NCBI GenBank assembly: GCA_947496555.1
Contig: CANMDH010000020.1
Location: 1 to 64,000 of the forward strand
Length of the DNA: 64,000 nt
Direction of reading: 5' to 3'
Source: an uncultured Aquimarina sp.
GTDB lineage: Bacteria > Bacteroidota > Bacteroidia > Flavobacteriales > Flavobacteriaceae
Below the pieces are notes generated by a model. That model had not been told where the DNA came from. It ran no database searches and worked only from the letters and a program-made list of their open reading frames with translations. Position 1 is the stretch's first letter, and each line of letters begins with the position of its first letter. The position numbers were made by a program, and so were the translations under genes. Of this stretch, positions 35,370-44,667 are shown piece after piece.

Positions 35370-36149
35370 CTACATATTCAATTTGGATGTAATTATCTCC
35401 ATACTTCGTTTTGGGGATTCTACATTGGCAGGATAATCAAAATAACAGAACATTTTTGATTTTTTTCTTAAAAGAGTTTCGGTTTCTAGAACTAAGTTTT
35501 CGGTGTCTTTTTTATCATAATTACGATGATCCAAAATTTGTATATCGTCATTAAAATACCTCAATCCTTTGATTTTATGAATATCCAATGTGTTTGACTC
35601 ATCTTTTTTACGATACCAATCGATAGTTTTTTCGAAACCCAAGTTGTCTTTAATATAAAGATTTAATTCCGAAAAAATTTGTTCATACCTATTTTCCGAA
35701 GCCATATTTTGATATAGTAATGGTAGATACCACAACATTCCATCAAATCCAAATCCTGTGAAACACTCTTTCAATTTCTTTTTTAGAAATTTGATAGTTG
35801 TTTTTTTTGAAAGGGAGGCCACAGGTCCTAAATCTGTCATATGAAGCTTTCCATCGGAATTTTTTAAGCAAGAACTCCTATTTTTTACTGCAAACACACT
35901 TGGAAATCCTGAAACACCTCCTAATACATTGCACCAACCGTCTGGCAAAAAATATACCTTTAGGTTGTACTTTTGAGCAATCGAAATCACTAATGCAATG
36001 TTTTCTCTGGCAGCTTTATAGTCCTGTTCGATTACATTTAGGGTGATACTATGCGCTCCTGTGTTCTTTATGCGCACAATGTCTTCTTCAATCTGCCAGG
36101 GAACAAACGTGTAGGCATATTTTCCCAAATAGAAACAGTTGATTTCCAT
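35370..36149 (-). CDS. TIM-barrel-like protein B, signal-less paralogue
   Basis: A 259-aa protein without signal peptide. It aligns by eye with the Tat-exported protein at 37274-38335: GAHSITLNVIEQDYKAAREN, LKVYFLPDGWCNVLGG, FPSVFAVKN and GFGFDGMLWYLP match the corresponding blocks there. The partner's VWDEP, a plausible catalytic acidic motif at the end of a barrel strand, is LWYLP here, so the acid is lost. It is also shorter by about 90 residues and lacks export. It may be a non-enzymatic or neofunctionalised copy. Last gene of the minus-strand operon. The function of the family is unknown to me. Confidence 0.6.
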   Translation of the reverse strand: MEINCFYLGKYAYTFVPWQIEEDIVRIKNTGAHSITLNVIEQDYKAARENIALVISIAQKYNLKVYFLPDGWCNVLGGVSGFPSVFAVKNRSSCLKNSDGKLHMTDLGPVASLSKKTTIKFLKKKLKECFTGFGFDGMLWYLPLLYQNMASENRYEQIFSELNLYIKDNLGFEKTIDWYRKKDESNTLDIHKIKGLRYFNDDIQILDHRNYDKKDTENLVLETETLLRKKSKMFCYFDYPANVESPKRSMEIITSKLNM

Positions 36150-36159
36150 TTTTAAACGA

Positions 36160-37263
36160 TTATTTTTTTAAAGCTTCAGGTGAAGTCTGGTCCTTTTTGA
36201 TTCCTTTATGTCGATTTTTGTTCAGGTTGGGATCTTCTCCCATCCAAGCCCAAAGTTTGATCAACCCATTTTGATGTGCACTTACCAGAAAACTCCCATC
36301 TTTATTAAAATCAATATACTCTGCATGATCACCTGCCCAAACTTGTGCTGCTACACGAATTTGATCTACACTGTAATTTTTAATATCTGAAACGCGATAG
36401 ATAAAAATATGTGGATCATGCCCTGTGAAGGCAATATATTCTCCATTGGGGTGCCAACTTACAGTCTCAATCTTCTTACCCATATGTGAAAATGACTTTT
36501 TGATTTTACCTTTTTTCCAATCAATAAGATGAATGGTTCCTTTTACTGGTTTGTTTTGGGCGGCAATTAAGTATTGGCCATCTGGAGAAAAACCTCCGGC
36601 AGTAAAAACGACATCGCTTTCAGTAAATAATTCTTTTTCTAAAGACCAATCTGAAGTGTTATAGACTTTGACTCCTGCATGCCCTAACGCCACGATGTAC
36701 TGATCGTCTTCGGTAAAAAAAAGTTCATTGATAGTGCTTCCGTAATTTATTTTTGCGACTTCTTTTCGTTTGTTCATATCGTAGATTCCCAGGAAACCTT
36801 GCTTTTTTCCGTCTTTATCATAGCTATACTCTTCGCCAGTAGCAAGTAGCATACTATTATTAGACCAGATAAGTCCGTCGATACCTTGATTATGCTGTAT
36901 GGTTTCCACCACTTTTCCAGTTTGTGCCTCATAAATGGTAGTTTTAAAATCTTCGCTACAGGCGGCAACATATTTGTTATCACTAGACCAACCTACACGC
37001 TCAATCTCGGCAGGATGATAGGCCCTCCATAATTCTGCACCATCACTGGTTCGCCACATTACAACACTATAGTCGTATTTGGTACCACTTACGATATATT
37101 TTCCATTTGGGGAAAACTCTGCGCTTTCAACCGAGCCAGGTTCTCCTAGGGCATCGGCCACACGAGACCAAACGGGTTCCAGACGTAATTGATAGTCTAA
37201 ATAGGGTTGTTGAGCCAATGTCATTAACGGCAAAATGAGTAAAATGAAGAATGTCTTTTTCAT
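36160..37263 (-). CDS. exported WD40-repeat protein
   Basis: A 367-aa beta-propeller. Signal peptide (FFILLILPLMTLAQQ) followed by WD40-like blades: VESAEFSPNGKYIVSGTKYD, WSSDNKYVAACSEDFKTTIY, FSPDGQYLIAAQNK, WHPNGEYIAFTGHDPHIFIY and FNKDGSFLVSAHQNGLIKLW. No enzymatic motif. A periplasmic scaffold or sugar-binding role is possible but is inference. It sits between the two TIM-barrel-like paralogues with gaps of 10 nt on each side, so it is part of the same operon. Confidence 0.75.
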   Translation of the reverse strand: MKKTFFILLILPLMTLAQQPYLDYQLRLEPVWSRVADALGEPGSVESAEFSPNGKYIVSGTKYDYSVVMWRTSDGAELWRAYHPAEIERVGWSSDNKYVAACSEDFKTTIYEAQTGKVVETIQHNQGIDGLIWSNNSMLLATGEEYSYDKDGKKQGFLGIYDMNKRKEVAKINYGSTINELFFTEDDQYIVALGHAGVKVYNTSDWSLEKELFTESDVVFTAGGFSPDGQYLIAAQNKPVKGTIHLIDWKKGKIKKSFSHMGKKIETVSWHPNGEYIAFTGHDPHIFIYRVSDIKNYSVDQIRVAAQVWAGDHAEYIDFNKDGSFLVSAHQNGLIKLWAWMGEDPNLNKNRHKGIKKDQTSPEALKK

Positions 37264-37273
37264 AATTACGGTT

Positions 37274-38335
37274 TTAAATATGTTTTTTTAAATAATTGGT
37301 TATGATCTGCATCGCTTTGTCAGGTTCTGCGCAACTACGTGGATAATAGTAATAGGCAAACTGATCTGCCATGGTGATAATGGTATCCAGGTGTTTTTCG
37401 AGTAAGGGGTACTCATTAGGTGTGGTCTTAAAATTCTCTATGAGCACCATGCTTTTTAATCCTTTTTCATGGGCTTTGTTTACATAGCGATGACCTACTT
37501 TATCTTCTCCCAACAGGAATTTTTTTCCTGTGTACGTTTTGGGTCTTTCTATATTAGGGTAGGCTCGTCCGTCTGCTCCATAGTAATCGAGATGCCTGAT
37601 ATTGGAAGCTTCTTCAATAAAGGAGTTTGTTAAATAAGGATAGGCAAAAAAGTTGATGGTTTTGTTATCGTGCTCATTACGAATATGATCATTTAACTTT
37701 GAAATAAATTCGCAATAATTAGCTTCGTGAGTTTCTAGTAGAGGATTATCTTCTAAAGTTTCTTTGGCTTTTGACGCATAATCCATCTGGTAGGCTTTAG
37801 GTTCGTCCCACACTACGCCATCAAGATCCCAGGTGTTGAATGCTTTATTCAGGTACTCAATAAAAAAATCGAATACCTCGGGATAGTAAATACTGCAAAT
37901 AGGTCCAGAACTATGAAAATAAGGTTTCCCTTTTTCGTTTAGCGACCAGGTATGCGGATTTTTGGCGGCGAAAATACTCGGCATTTTGGGTGCTCCTGCG
38001 AATACCCCGGCCCATCGAGAAGTGACAAAAAAGACTTTGATTCCTCTTTTGTGCGCTTCGGTAATGATCGTTTCGATATTTCGCTCGGCATTGCCAAAAT
38101 CTACTTCAGAGATGGCCATAGTGAGGGCATTGGTGCCGTGATCTGCCATCCATTGCATATCGGCTGCGATATGTGCAGGATTGTAATGAAAAGTATTGGC
38201 ACGATAATACAGGTTATTTATCAAACTGGGTTTTTGGGCTTTTTCTGAAGCTACACTACAGGCATAGGGGATTCCTAATATTGAAGTTCCCAAAGCTCCG
38301 AGTGTTGTTATTTTTGTGAAATCACGCCTTTTCAT
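37274..38335 (-). CDS. Tat-exported TIM-barrel-like protein A
   Basis: A 353-aa protein with Tat signal (KRRDFTKITTLGALGTSILG). Strand-helix periodicity suggests a (beta/alpha)8 barrel: NALTMAISEVDFGNAERNIE, IKVFFVTSRWAGVFAG, WDLDGVVWDEPK, NFFAYPYL and FAYYYYPRSCAEPDKAM. The conserved-looking WDEP at about residue 180 is a candidate catalytic site, as in several glycoside hydrolase clans. No family assigned. It overlaps the upstream sulfatase by 4 nt (ATGA), consistent with coupled translation, and has a diverged copy at 35370-36149. Confidence 0.65.
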   Translation of the reverse strand: MKRRDFTKITTLGALGTSILGIPYACSVASEKAQKPSLINNLYYRANTFHYNPAHIAADMQWMADHGTNALTMAISEVDFGNAERNIETIITEAHKRGIKVFFVTSRWAGVFAGAPKMPSIFAAKNPHTWSLNEKGKPYFHSSGPICSIYYPEVFDFFIEYLNKAFNTWDLDGVVWDEPKAYQMDYASKAKETLEDNPLLETHEANYCEFISKLNDHIRNEHDNKTINFFAYPYLTNSFIEEASNIRHLDYYGADGRAYPNIERPKTYTGKKFLLGEDKVGHRYVNKAHEKGLKSMVLIENFKTTPNEYPLLEKHLDTIITMADQFAYYYYPRSCAEPDKAMQIITNYLKKHI

Positions 38336-40215
38336 CGGTTCTTTTCTAAAAGATAAACTGCCAATCGTGAATCATATGGTCGTTTACGACCTTGAATTTT
38401 GTTGGCTAATTCTTGAAACTTTGGCTTAAATGCTTGGGGTATTTTGTTCATGCTATCTAAAGCGTTGAGCGCTTGTACCCGCACCATAAGATGTTCATGA
38501 TCTAAAGCCTGTAACAAATACTCGAAGGCATATTTCTTTTCATTTAATCCGTACAAAGTTTCAGCAAGTACGATACCCACAAAAGAATCAACTTTAAAAA
38601 TGAGTTGTTTCATATCGGGGATAGCCATTGAAGCAGCTTCTTTTAGATTTTGGAATCCAATAGCTGCCCAATATTGTTTTACTGGATGCTTACTTCTTAG
38701 AGCTGTAATAAACTGATCAAAGTTTTCGTGGCCTGCTGATCCTGCTGCCTGTGCGAGAGCTATGATTTCTTTGATAGGATATGAATCTGAATGTGTGAAG
38801 TCATAAATGAGGCCATTATTATTTAACTTCTGAAGCATAGCTTCGGGGATAAAACCTGCATCGTGATTTTGGATTTGCCAATCAACTAGGGCTTTTGTAA
38901 GCTTTCTAATCTTATCTTGCTCTGTATTGCTTAACAAAGAAAAACCAGATTTCCCTTCTTTATTTATTTTTTTTTCGCTCAATAGATTTTTTAGCTGAAA
39001 AGGATCATTTTTGATATCGTATAATTCTTCAAAAGGACGCGTTTCAAAAAAAGCCGATTGTGTTGGATTAGTATTTTTATCCAGATATGCTTTATGCCAA
39101 CTCTGCATTCCTTTTGCATTCCATAAGTATTGTAAATGAGCCCCATAGGGTCGGTAAGGTAAGTAATTACGGGTATATCGATAACGCCCATCAGTAACGG
39201 TACGTACCATATTGATACGTTCGTCCATTCTTCCGGCAAAGCCGAAAACCAGATTGTTGTCATTTTCAGGATTTAAAAAAGGAGTGCCCTGAAATTGTGC
39301 GGGAATGTCTTCTCCAATGAGTTTTAATAATGTAGGGGGGAAGTCTATAAAACTTACAGGTCTATCTACTTTATCACCCCGTTTGTATTGGGTTACATGC
39401 CTAAACTTTTCAGGAACGTACACAATCAACGGAACATGTAACCCTTGTTGCGTAGCAAAACGCTTTGTGCCGGCAACGGCACCGCCATGATCACTGTAAT
39501 AAAAAACAATGGTGTTTTCTGAAAGTCCTTCATTTTTAAGATCATCTAAGATTTTACCGATTTTGGTGTCTAGATCTTGCAGGCGATCATAATACACGGC
39601 ATAATCCGATCGCATTTCAGGGGTATCAGGATGGTATGGATATAGTTTTACATCTTCAGGGCTATGATTTCTAGGAATGCTATCTCTATGTAGACGGCTT
39701 TCATGAGATGTCATCAGATTTTCGATATGAAAGAAAGGTTGCCCTTCTTGCCGATTTTTGTATGTTGCTGTTTTACTACTTTCGTTCCATACTCCTGTTA
39801 TATCAGTAGTGTTGTAGTCTTTTTTTGAGTTATTTGAGGTATAATATCCTGCATCTTTCAAGAACGTTGGATAAAATTGTATACTATCCGGAATCTTATA
39901 AGTTGAACGCATATGTTGGGTTCCCAAAGCTGGGGAATAGATTCCGGTTATTAGTGTATTTCTAGAAGGCGCACAAACCGGAGCATTGCTATAAGCATTG
40001 GTAAAAAGAATTCCTTCAGCTGCTAATTTGTCTAAATTTGGAGTTGTGGCAATACTATCTCCATAACATCCTAACCAAGGGCTGTTATCTTCAGAAACGA
40101 TCCAAAGGATATTGGGTTTTTGAATTGTTTTTGAGTTTTCTATATGGGCTTGTTTGCAGGCTAGTACGGATATGAGAATGAAACAAAAGAGTACTATTTC
40201 GATTGTATTTTTCAT
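38332..40215 (-). CDS. S1-family sulfatase 2 with C-terminal helical repeats
   Basis: A 627-aa formylglycine-dependent sulfatase. Lipoprotein signal (LFCFILISVLACKQA), metal site NILWIVSEDNSPWLGCYG, modification motif VCAPSRNTLITG with Cys at about residue 81, and FYYSDHGGAVAG further on. After the sulfatase core, about 150 residues resemble HEAT-type repeats (IKEIIALAQAAGS, HLMVRVQALNALDSM), a common add-on in this group. It acts in the periplasm or at the surface on sulfated glycan. It is 5 nt after the FGE-like gene, so substrate and activating factor may be co-expressed. Confidence 0.9.
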   Translation of the reverse strand: MKNTIEIVLFCFILISVLACKQAHIENSKTIQKPNILWIVSEDNSPWLGCYGDSIATTPNLDKLAAEGILFTNAYSNAPVCAPSRNTLITGIYSPALGTQHMRSTYKIPDSIQFYPTFLKDAGYYTSNNSKKDYNTTDITGVWNESSKTATYKNRQEGQPFFHIENLMTSHESRLHRDSIPRNHSPEDVKLYPYHPDTPEMRSDYAVYYDRLQDLDTKIGKILDDLKNEGLSENTIVFYYSDHGGAVAGTKRFATQQGLHVPLIVYVPEKFRHVTQYKRGDKVDRPVSFIDFPPTLLKLIGEDIPAQFQGTPFLNPENDNNLVFGFAGRMDERINMVRTVTDGRYRYTRNYLPYRPYGAHLQYLWNAKGMQSWHKAYLDKNTNPTQSAFFETRPFEELYDIKNDPFQLKNLLSEKKINKEGKSGFSLLSNTEQDKIRKLTKALVDWQIQNHDAGFIPEAMLQKLNNNGLIYDFTHSDSYPIKEIIALAQAAGSAGHENFDQFITALRSKHPVKQYWAAIGFQNLKEAASMAIPDMKQLIFKVDSFVGIVLAETLYGLNEKKYAFEYLLQALDHEHLMVRVQALNALDSMNKIPQAFKPKFQELANKIQGRKRPYDSRLAVYLLEKNR

Positions 40216-40220
40216 ATCTC

Positions 40221-40805
40221 TTACTTTTTATCAACCAGTACAACAAAACTTACATGAATGTTTCCAGTCATAGGATCTACAATCAATTCACGCTCACGAT
40301 TAGTACCATCGCAAGTATTCTTATTACATAAATAGGAACCACCGGCAAGTCGAATTTGATTTCCGGTTTCGGGTTCGGTGATCTCCCATACATTACCAAT
40401 TATATTTACGGTATTGGGAGGGAGGATGCTATCGTAAAAAACATTAATACGTCGCTCATCTTTTTGGGAAATTTTCCAGTACATATCATAAGATGGCAAT
40501 TTTACATTGGCCCATTTGCAATAAGCAACTGCATCATTATAGCTTACTTGTGTTACTGGATTTTCAGGTTTTGCGAAATTTTTACCATCTGGTTTTCTCC
40601 ATGTAGCATTAGGTACGGTAGTAAAATCATACACCGTCTTTTGTACAATGGACCAACCGAATTTTTCGGCATCGGTTACATAATTAGTGGCTTCAATAAA
40701 TTCTGAAAAATCTTGTACGGTAACAGGTTTCAGACTTTGCTCTTTTTGACAGGAAATTAGAACAAATCCAAAAATGATAACTAATATGAGTTTTCTTATG
40801 AACAT
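40221..40805 (-). CDS. compact formylglycine-generating-enzyme-like lipoprotein
   Basis: A 194-aa SUMF1/FGE-type protein. Lipoprotein signal (IIFGFVLISCQKE), then PVTQVSYNDAVAYCKWA and KLPSYDMYWK, the family core. The segment LAGGSYLCNKNTC keeps the Cys-x4-Cys pair (about C160 and C165) that carries out formylglycine formation in FGE. It is far shorter than typical FGE (about 280-370 aa). The position right beside a sulfatase suggests sulfatase maturation. Known bacterial FGEs act in the cytoplasm before export, so a lipoprotein form is unexpected; a non-catalytic SUMF1 role remains possible. Confidence 0.7.
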   Translation of the reverse strand: MFIRKLILVIIFGFVLISCQKEQSLKPVTVQDFSEFIEATNYVTDAEKFGWSIVQKTVYDFTTVPNATWRKPDGKNFAKPENPVTQVSYNDAVAYCKWANVKLPSYDMYWKISQKDERRINVFYDSILPPNTVNIIGNVWEITEPETGNQIRLAGGSYLCNKNTCDGTNRERELIVDPMTGNIHVSFVVLVDKK

Positions 40806-40809
40806 TTTA

Positions 40810-41982
40810 TTATAATTTCATTCCGCAAGCAATTCCTAACTCCAAACCTCTTAATTCTGCGAGGCCCTTTAATCTGCCTATCCCAGTGTAACCTGGATTA
40901 CTTTTTTTATGAAGATCATCCAATATTTGATGACCATGGTCTGGGCGCATGGGTAGCGATTTTTCTCTTTTTTGTTGTAATAATAATAATTCCTTCATGA
41001 CTTCATACATAGGGACATCACCCTCGAGATGATTTGCTTCATAAAAGTTTCCTTCGGTGTCTCTTTGTGTACTTCTTAAATGTACAAAATGAATATGATC
41101 CCCAAAATCTCGTATCATTTGCAGAAGATCATTGTCTACTCGTACTCCAAAAGACCCTGTACAAAAGGTAATCCCATTGTATTCACTAGGGTTTTGACTA
41201 ATGATTCGTTGTATATTTGATGAGGTTCCCACAACCCTGGGTAATCCAAATATCGGAAAAGGGGGGTCATCGGGATGTATTGCCATATATACTCGATGCT
41301 CTTCAGCTATCGGAATAACTTCATCATGAAATAACTTTAGATTTTCGGCCAAAGCATATTCATCTACTTCTTTATACGTATCTAATATTTGTTGAAATTG
41401 TTCTAATGAATATCCTTCTTCTGCTCCTGGAAGTCCAGCAATAATTGTTTTTGTTAGTGCCTCAATTTCTTCTTTGGAAAGTTTTTTAAGATAGGCTTTT
41501 CCTTTTTCTAATTGTTCTTGGGTATAATCAGATTCGGCATTTGGACGTTTTAAAATAAAACAATCAAAAGCGACCAAAGCTTGCATTTCAAATCGCAATG
41601 CTCTGGCACCATTGGGTAATTGATACCTCAGATCTGTTCTTGTCCAGTCCAATACGGGCATAAAATTGTAACAAATTGTATTAATTCCTTCTGAAGATAG
41701 ATTTTTTAGTGTTTCCTTATAGTTTTCTATATAGGTTTTAAAGTTACCACTTCTGGTCTTGATGGTTTCATGAACAGGGACACTTTCAACTACTGACCAT
41801 ATTAAACCAGCATCTTCAATTGTCCTTTTATGTTTTCGGATTTCTTCGATACTCCAAACCTCTCCATTAGGAATGTGGTGCAAAGCAGAAACAACTGCTG
41901 TAGCTCCCGCTTGTCGGATATCAGTTAAAGTAACCGGGTCATTGGGTCCGTACCATCGCATAGTTTGTTCTAAAAGTATCAT
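40810..41982 (-). CDS. uxuA: mannonate dehydratase
   Basis: A 390-aa cytoplasmic enzyme that dehydrates D-mannonate to 2-keto-3-deoxygluconate in glucuronate catabolism. Family blocks: [73 protein letters not shown] and RPDHGHQ, which supply the metal ligands of UxuA. Length matches the family. It follows the SDR reductase by 20 nt and precedes the FGE-like gene by 4 nt. Confidence 0.96.
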   Translation of the reverse strand: MILLEQTMRWYGPNDPVTLTDIRQAGATAVVSALHHIPNGEVWSIEEIRKHKRTIEDAGLIWSVVESVPVHETIKTRSGNFKTYIENYKETLKNLSSEGINTICYNFMPVLDWTRTDLRYQLPNGARALRFEMQALVAFDCFILKRPNAESDYTQEQLEKGKAYLKKLSKEEIEALTKTIIAGLPGAEEGYSLEQFQQILDTYKEVDEYALAENLKLFHDEVIPIAEEHRVYMAIHPDDPPFPIFGLPRVVGTSSNIQRIISQNPSEYNGITFCTGSFGVRVDNDLLQMIRDFGDHIHFVHLRSTQRDTEGNFYEANHLEGDVPMYEVMKELLLLQQKREKSLPMRPDHGHQILDDLHKKSNPGYTGIGRLKGLAELRGLELGIACGMKL

Positions 41983-42002
41983 ACGTTCCTTTTTTATCTT
42001 AA

Positions 42003-42824
42003 TTATACTCCAGAATAAGCGTCAAATCCACCATCAATTGGGATAATCGTACCCGTAACAAATTTTGAAGCATCGCTGCACAACCAATGGGTCACACCCA
42101 ATAATTCTTCTGGTTGGCCAAATCTACCCATTGGAGTATTATCAACAATTTGTTGCCCTCTTGCGGTTAAGTTCCCATTTTTTTCGGTTAATAGTGTCCT
42201 GTTCTGTTCTGTTAAGAAAAAACCTGGAGCAATAGCGTTAACTCGCAGTCCTTCTCCATATTTTTGGCAAAACTCAACAGCTAACCATTGTGTTAAGTTA
42301 TCGATTGCCGCCTTGGCCGATGAATATCCCATTACTCTGGTGAGGGGTCTTTTTGCCGACATAGAGGAGAAATTGATGACGATTCCTTTTTTTTCTTCTA
42401 AAAACAGAGGCAAGAGAACCTTGGTAGGTAAAAAGGTACCCAAATAATTAAGCTCTATCACCTTTTTTAAAGATGTCGTATCACTATCCAAAATGGTCTG
42501 ATCTGGTGTAATTACCGCCCCGGGCATATTGCCCCCAGCAGTATTAATCAACACATCAATTTTTCCAAATTGTCTTTTGAGCTGTTGTTGAACAGTATTT
42601 AGTTGATCTTCATTGGTAACATCAGCTACTGCCGAAACAGCCGTACCACCTTCTTCTATGATTTTATTGGCTAGCGCATTTACTTTGGCTTGGTTTCTAC
42701 TCAGTACAATAATGATAGCACCTTGTTTAGCGAGATATTGTGAAATAGCTGCCCCCAGTACCCCGTTAGCACCACTGATAACTATAATTTTATTCTTTAT
42801 CGAAAATATTTGTGACATCTGCAT
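42003..42824 (-). CDS. SDR-family fructuronate (mannonate) oxidoreductase
   Basis: A short-chain dehydrogenase of about 273 aa. The ATG at 42824 ([12 protein letters not shown]) is 4 nt after the uxaA stop; the frame is open to 42875 but would overlap uxaA. Cofactor motif [19 protein letters not shown], then catalytic Ser (INFSSMSAK) and YSSAK, with the C-terminal [17 protein letters not shown] typical of mannonate-oxidoreductase SDRs in Bacteroidetes. Its place between altronate and mannonate dehydratases supports reduction of fructuronate to mannonate, replacing classic UxuB. Substrate assigned from context. Confidence 0.83.
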   Translation of the reverse strand: MQMSQIFSIKNKIIVISGANGVLGAAISQYLAKQGAIIIVLSRNQAKVNALANKIIEEGGTAVSAVADVTNEDQLNTVQQQLKRQFGKIDVLINTAGGNMPGAVITPDQTILDSDTTSLKKVIELNYLGTFLPTKVLLPLFLEEKKGIVINFSSMSAKRPLTRVMGYSSAKAAIDNLTQWLAVEFCQKYGEGLRVNAIAPGFFLTEQNRTLLTEKNGNLTARGQQIVDNTPMGRFGQPEELLGVTHWLCSDASKFVTGTIIPIDGGFDAYSGV

Positions 42825-42828
42825 GTTT

Positions 42829-44472
42829 TTAAAGTGAAACACCTCTTTTCCAGGGGATGAAATCATCCTGATCAAGTTCTTGCGCTTTTGTTTTTATGTT
42901 TCCACTGGCTACTTGAATAATAAAATCTAATAATTCTTCTCCCATTTCTTTGATGGTCTTTGAATCGATTATAACGCCTCCGGCATCTACGTCTATGATA
43001 TCAGGCATTCTTTCTGCTAGTGAAGAGTTAGAAGATATCTTGATTACAGGAGCGATGGGATTACCCGTTGGGGTTCCTAATCCTGTGGTGAATAGTATGA
43101 TATTCGCTCCCGATCCGGCAAGGGCAGTAGTACTCTCTACATCATTTCCTGGTGTGCATAATAAATTAAGCCCTGATTTTTGTGCGTATTCTGCATAGTC
43201 CAACACATCTACAATTGGTGAAGTACCTCCCTTTTTTGCTGCTCCGGCACTCTTCATGGCATCTGTGATAAGTCCGTCTTTTATATTGCCAGGACTAGGG
43301 TTCATATCAAAACCTGATCCTACCGCTTCTGCTGAAGCTTCGTAAGAGCGCATAAGTTGAACAAATTTATCAGCAATTTCTTGATGCGTGCATCTATTAA
43401 TTAGTTCTTGCTCCACACCGCAAAGCTCTGGAAATTCTGCTAGCATGGTTTTTCCTCCTAATGCAACCAGCAGATCAGAGACTTCGCCCACGGCTGGATT
43501 TGCAGATATTCCTGAAAAACCATCAGAACCGCCGCACTCTAAACCAATAGTGAGTTTAGAAAGAGGGGCAGGAGTTCTTTTTATTTTATTGGTTTCTGCA
43601 AGACCAATAAATGTTTGTTGAATAGCTTTAGTAAGCATTTGCTGCTCTGTACCTTCTTGCTGTTGTTCCAATATATATAATGATTTTTCAAGGTTAGGAT
43701 TTATGCTTTTGATCTTTTCTTGAAGGATAGAGATTTGAGCATTTTGACATCCTAAACTTAAAATAGTAGCTCCGGCAACGTTGGGGTTGTTAATGTATCC
43801 TGCTATTAAGGCACATAACATATCAGAATCCTGACGAATACCTCCGCAACCTCCTTGGTGAGTTAAAAATTTAATTCCGTCTACATTTTCAAACAACGGT
43901 TTAGATTCTGAAATATCGGTAAGAAGATTCAGGTCTTTGATGTTATTTTGTTTACCGTTTCTATATAATCTCGCCATCTGACGGACATAGTTTTTATACG
44001 GGTTTGATTTTGAAAAACCTAATTCTTCGATAAAGGCCTGTTTCATAACCTCTACATTTCGATTTTCACAAAAAACCAAAGGAATAACGATCCAATAGTT
44101 GGCGGTGCCTACCTGTCCATCTTTGCGATGATACCCTAAAAAGGTTTTGTCTTTCCATTTATCAATGTCAGGGGCTCTCCAGTGATCGATTGTTTCTTTT
44201 TCAGAATAAGAATTTACCTGATGTGATACATTTTGGATAGTTAAGGCCATTCCCTTATTAATTTGGGTATTCGCTTTTCCGACTATATTACCATACATGA
44301 TAATTTCATCTTCTATTTGGATGGTGTTTTGTGCAAATTTATGTTTGGCGCGAATATCCTCTTCTATTATAATTTCACCACCATTATATACTACCCGTTC
44401 TCCTTTATTGAGATCAGTAAGTGCTACCAGCACATTATCCATAGGGTGTATTTTCAGAATTTTATGGCTCAT
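42829..44472 (-). CDS. uxaA: altronate dehydratase
   Basis: A 547-aa cytoplasmic enzyme that dehydrates D-altronate to 2-keto-3-deoxygluconate. N-terminal SAF domain (about residues 1-100; ILKIHPMDNVLVALTDLNKG) fused to the galactarate/altronate dehydratase domain (LTHQGGCGGIRQDSD, LGLECGGSDGFSGISANPAVG, GTPTGNPIAPVIKISSN), the arrangement of full-length UxaA. First gene of the eight-gene minus-strand operon. A palindromic LacI-type operator lies 24 nt upstream, shared with the divergent kdgK operon. Confidence 0.95.
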   Translation of the reverse strand: MSHKILKIHPMDNVLVALTDLNKGERVVYNGGEIIIEEDIRAKHKFAQNTIQIEDEIIMYGNIVGKANTQINKGMALTIQNVSHQVNSYSEKETIDHWRAPDIDKWKDKTFLGYHRKDGQVGTANYWIVIPLVFCENRNVEVMKQAFIEELGFSKSNPYKNYVRQMARLYRNGKQNNIKDLNLLTDISESKPLFENVDGIKFLTHQGGCGGIRQDSDMLCALIAGYINNPNVAGATILSLGCQNAQISILQEKIKSINPNLEKSLYILEQQQEGTEQQMLTKAIQQTFIGLAETNKIKRTPAPLSKLTIGLECGGSDGFSGISANPAVGEVSDLLVALGGKTMLAEFPELCGVEQELINRCTHQEIADKFVQLMRSYEASAEAVGSGFDMNPSPGNIKDGLITDAMKSAGAAKKGGTSPIVDVLDYAEYAQKSGLNLLCTPGNDVESTTALAGSGANIILFTTGLGTPTGNPIAPVIKISSNSSLAERMPDIIDVDAGGVIIDSKTIKEMGEELLDFIIQVASGNIKTKAQELDQDDFIPWKRGVSL

Positions 44473-44495
44473 TATAAATTAAAATTATTATATTG

Positions 44496-44509
44496 CGCAA
44501 TCGATTGCG
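44496..44509. promoter_or_regulatory. LacI-type operator between uxaA and kdgK
   Basis: CGCAATCGATTGCG, inside a longer perfect 20-bp palindrome (TTGCGCAATCGATTGCGCAA at 44493-44512). The core matches the other eight sites, but the outer T/A pair is C/G. It sits between the divergent uxaA and kdgK operons and could control both. Confidence 0.8.
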
Positions 44510-44667
44510 CAATTTACGTAATTTTATCAAACTGTAATCATTTTGTAATGAAAATTAGATAAAAATATGATATTAAGAGCCTTTTTTTGAGAATACTTAC
44601 AATAGGGTATGATAAAATTGTTGCTTTTATATCAATTAACCAGCTAGTAATTATTTAAAGTATACTT

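Noticed and set aside
44263-44562. Plus-strand ORF spanning the uxaA start and operator region
   Set aside because: Shadow of uxaA in another frame, with no protein features.
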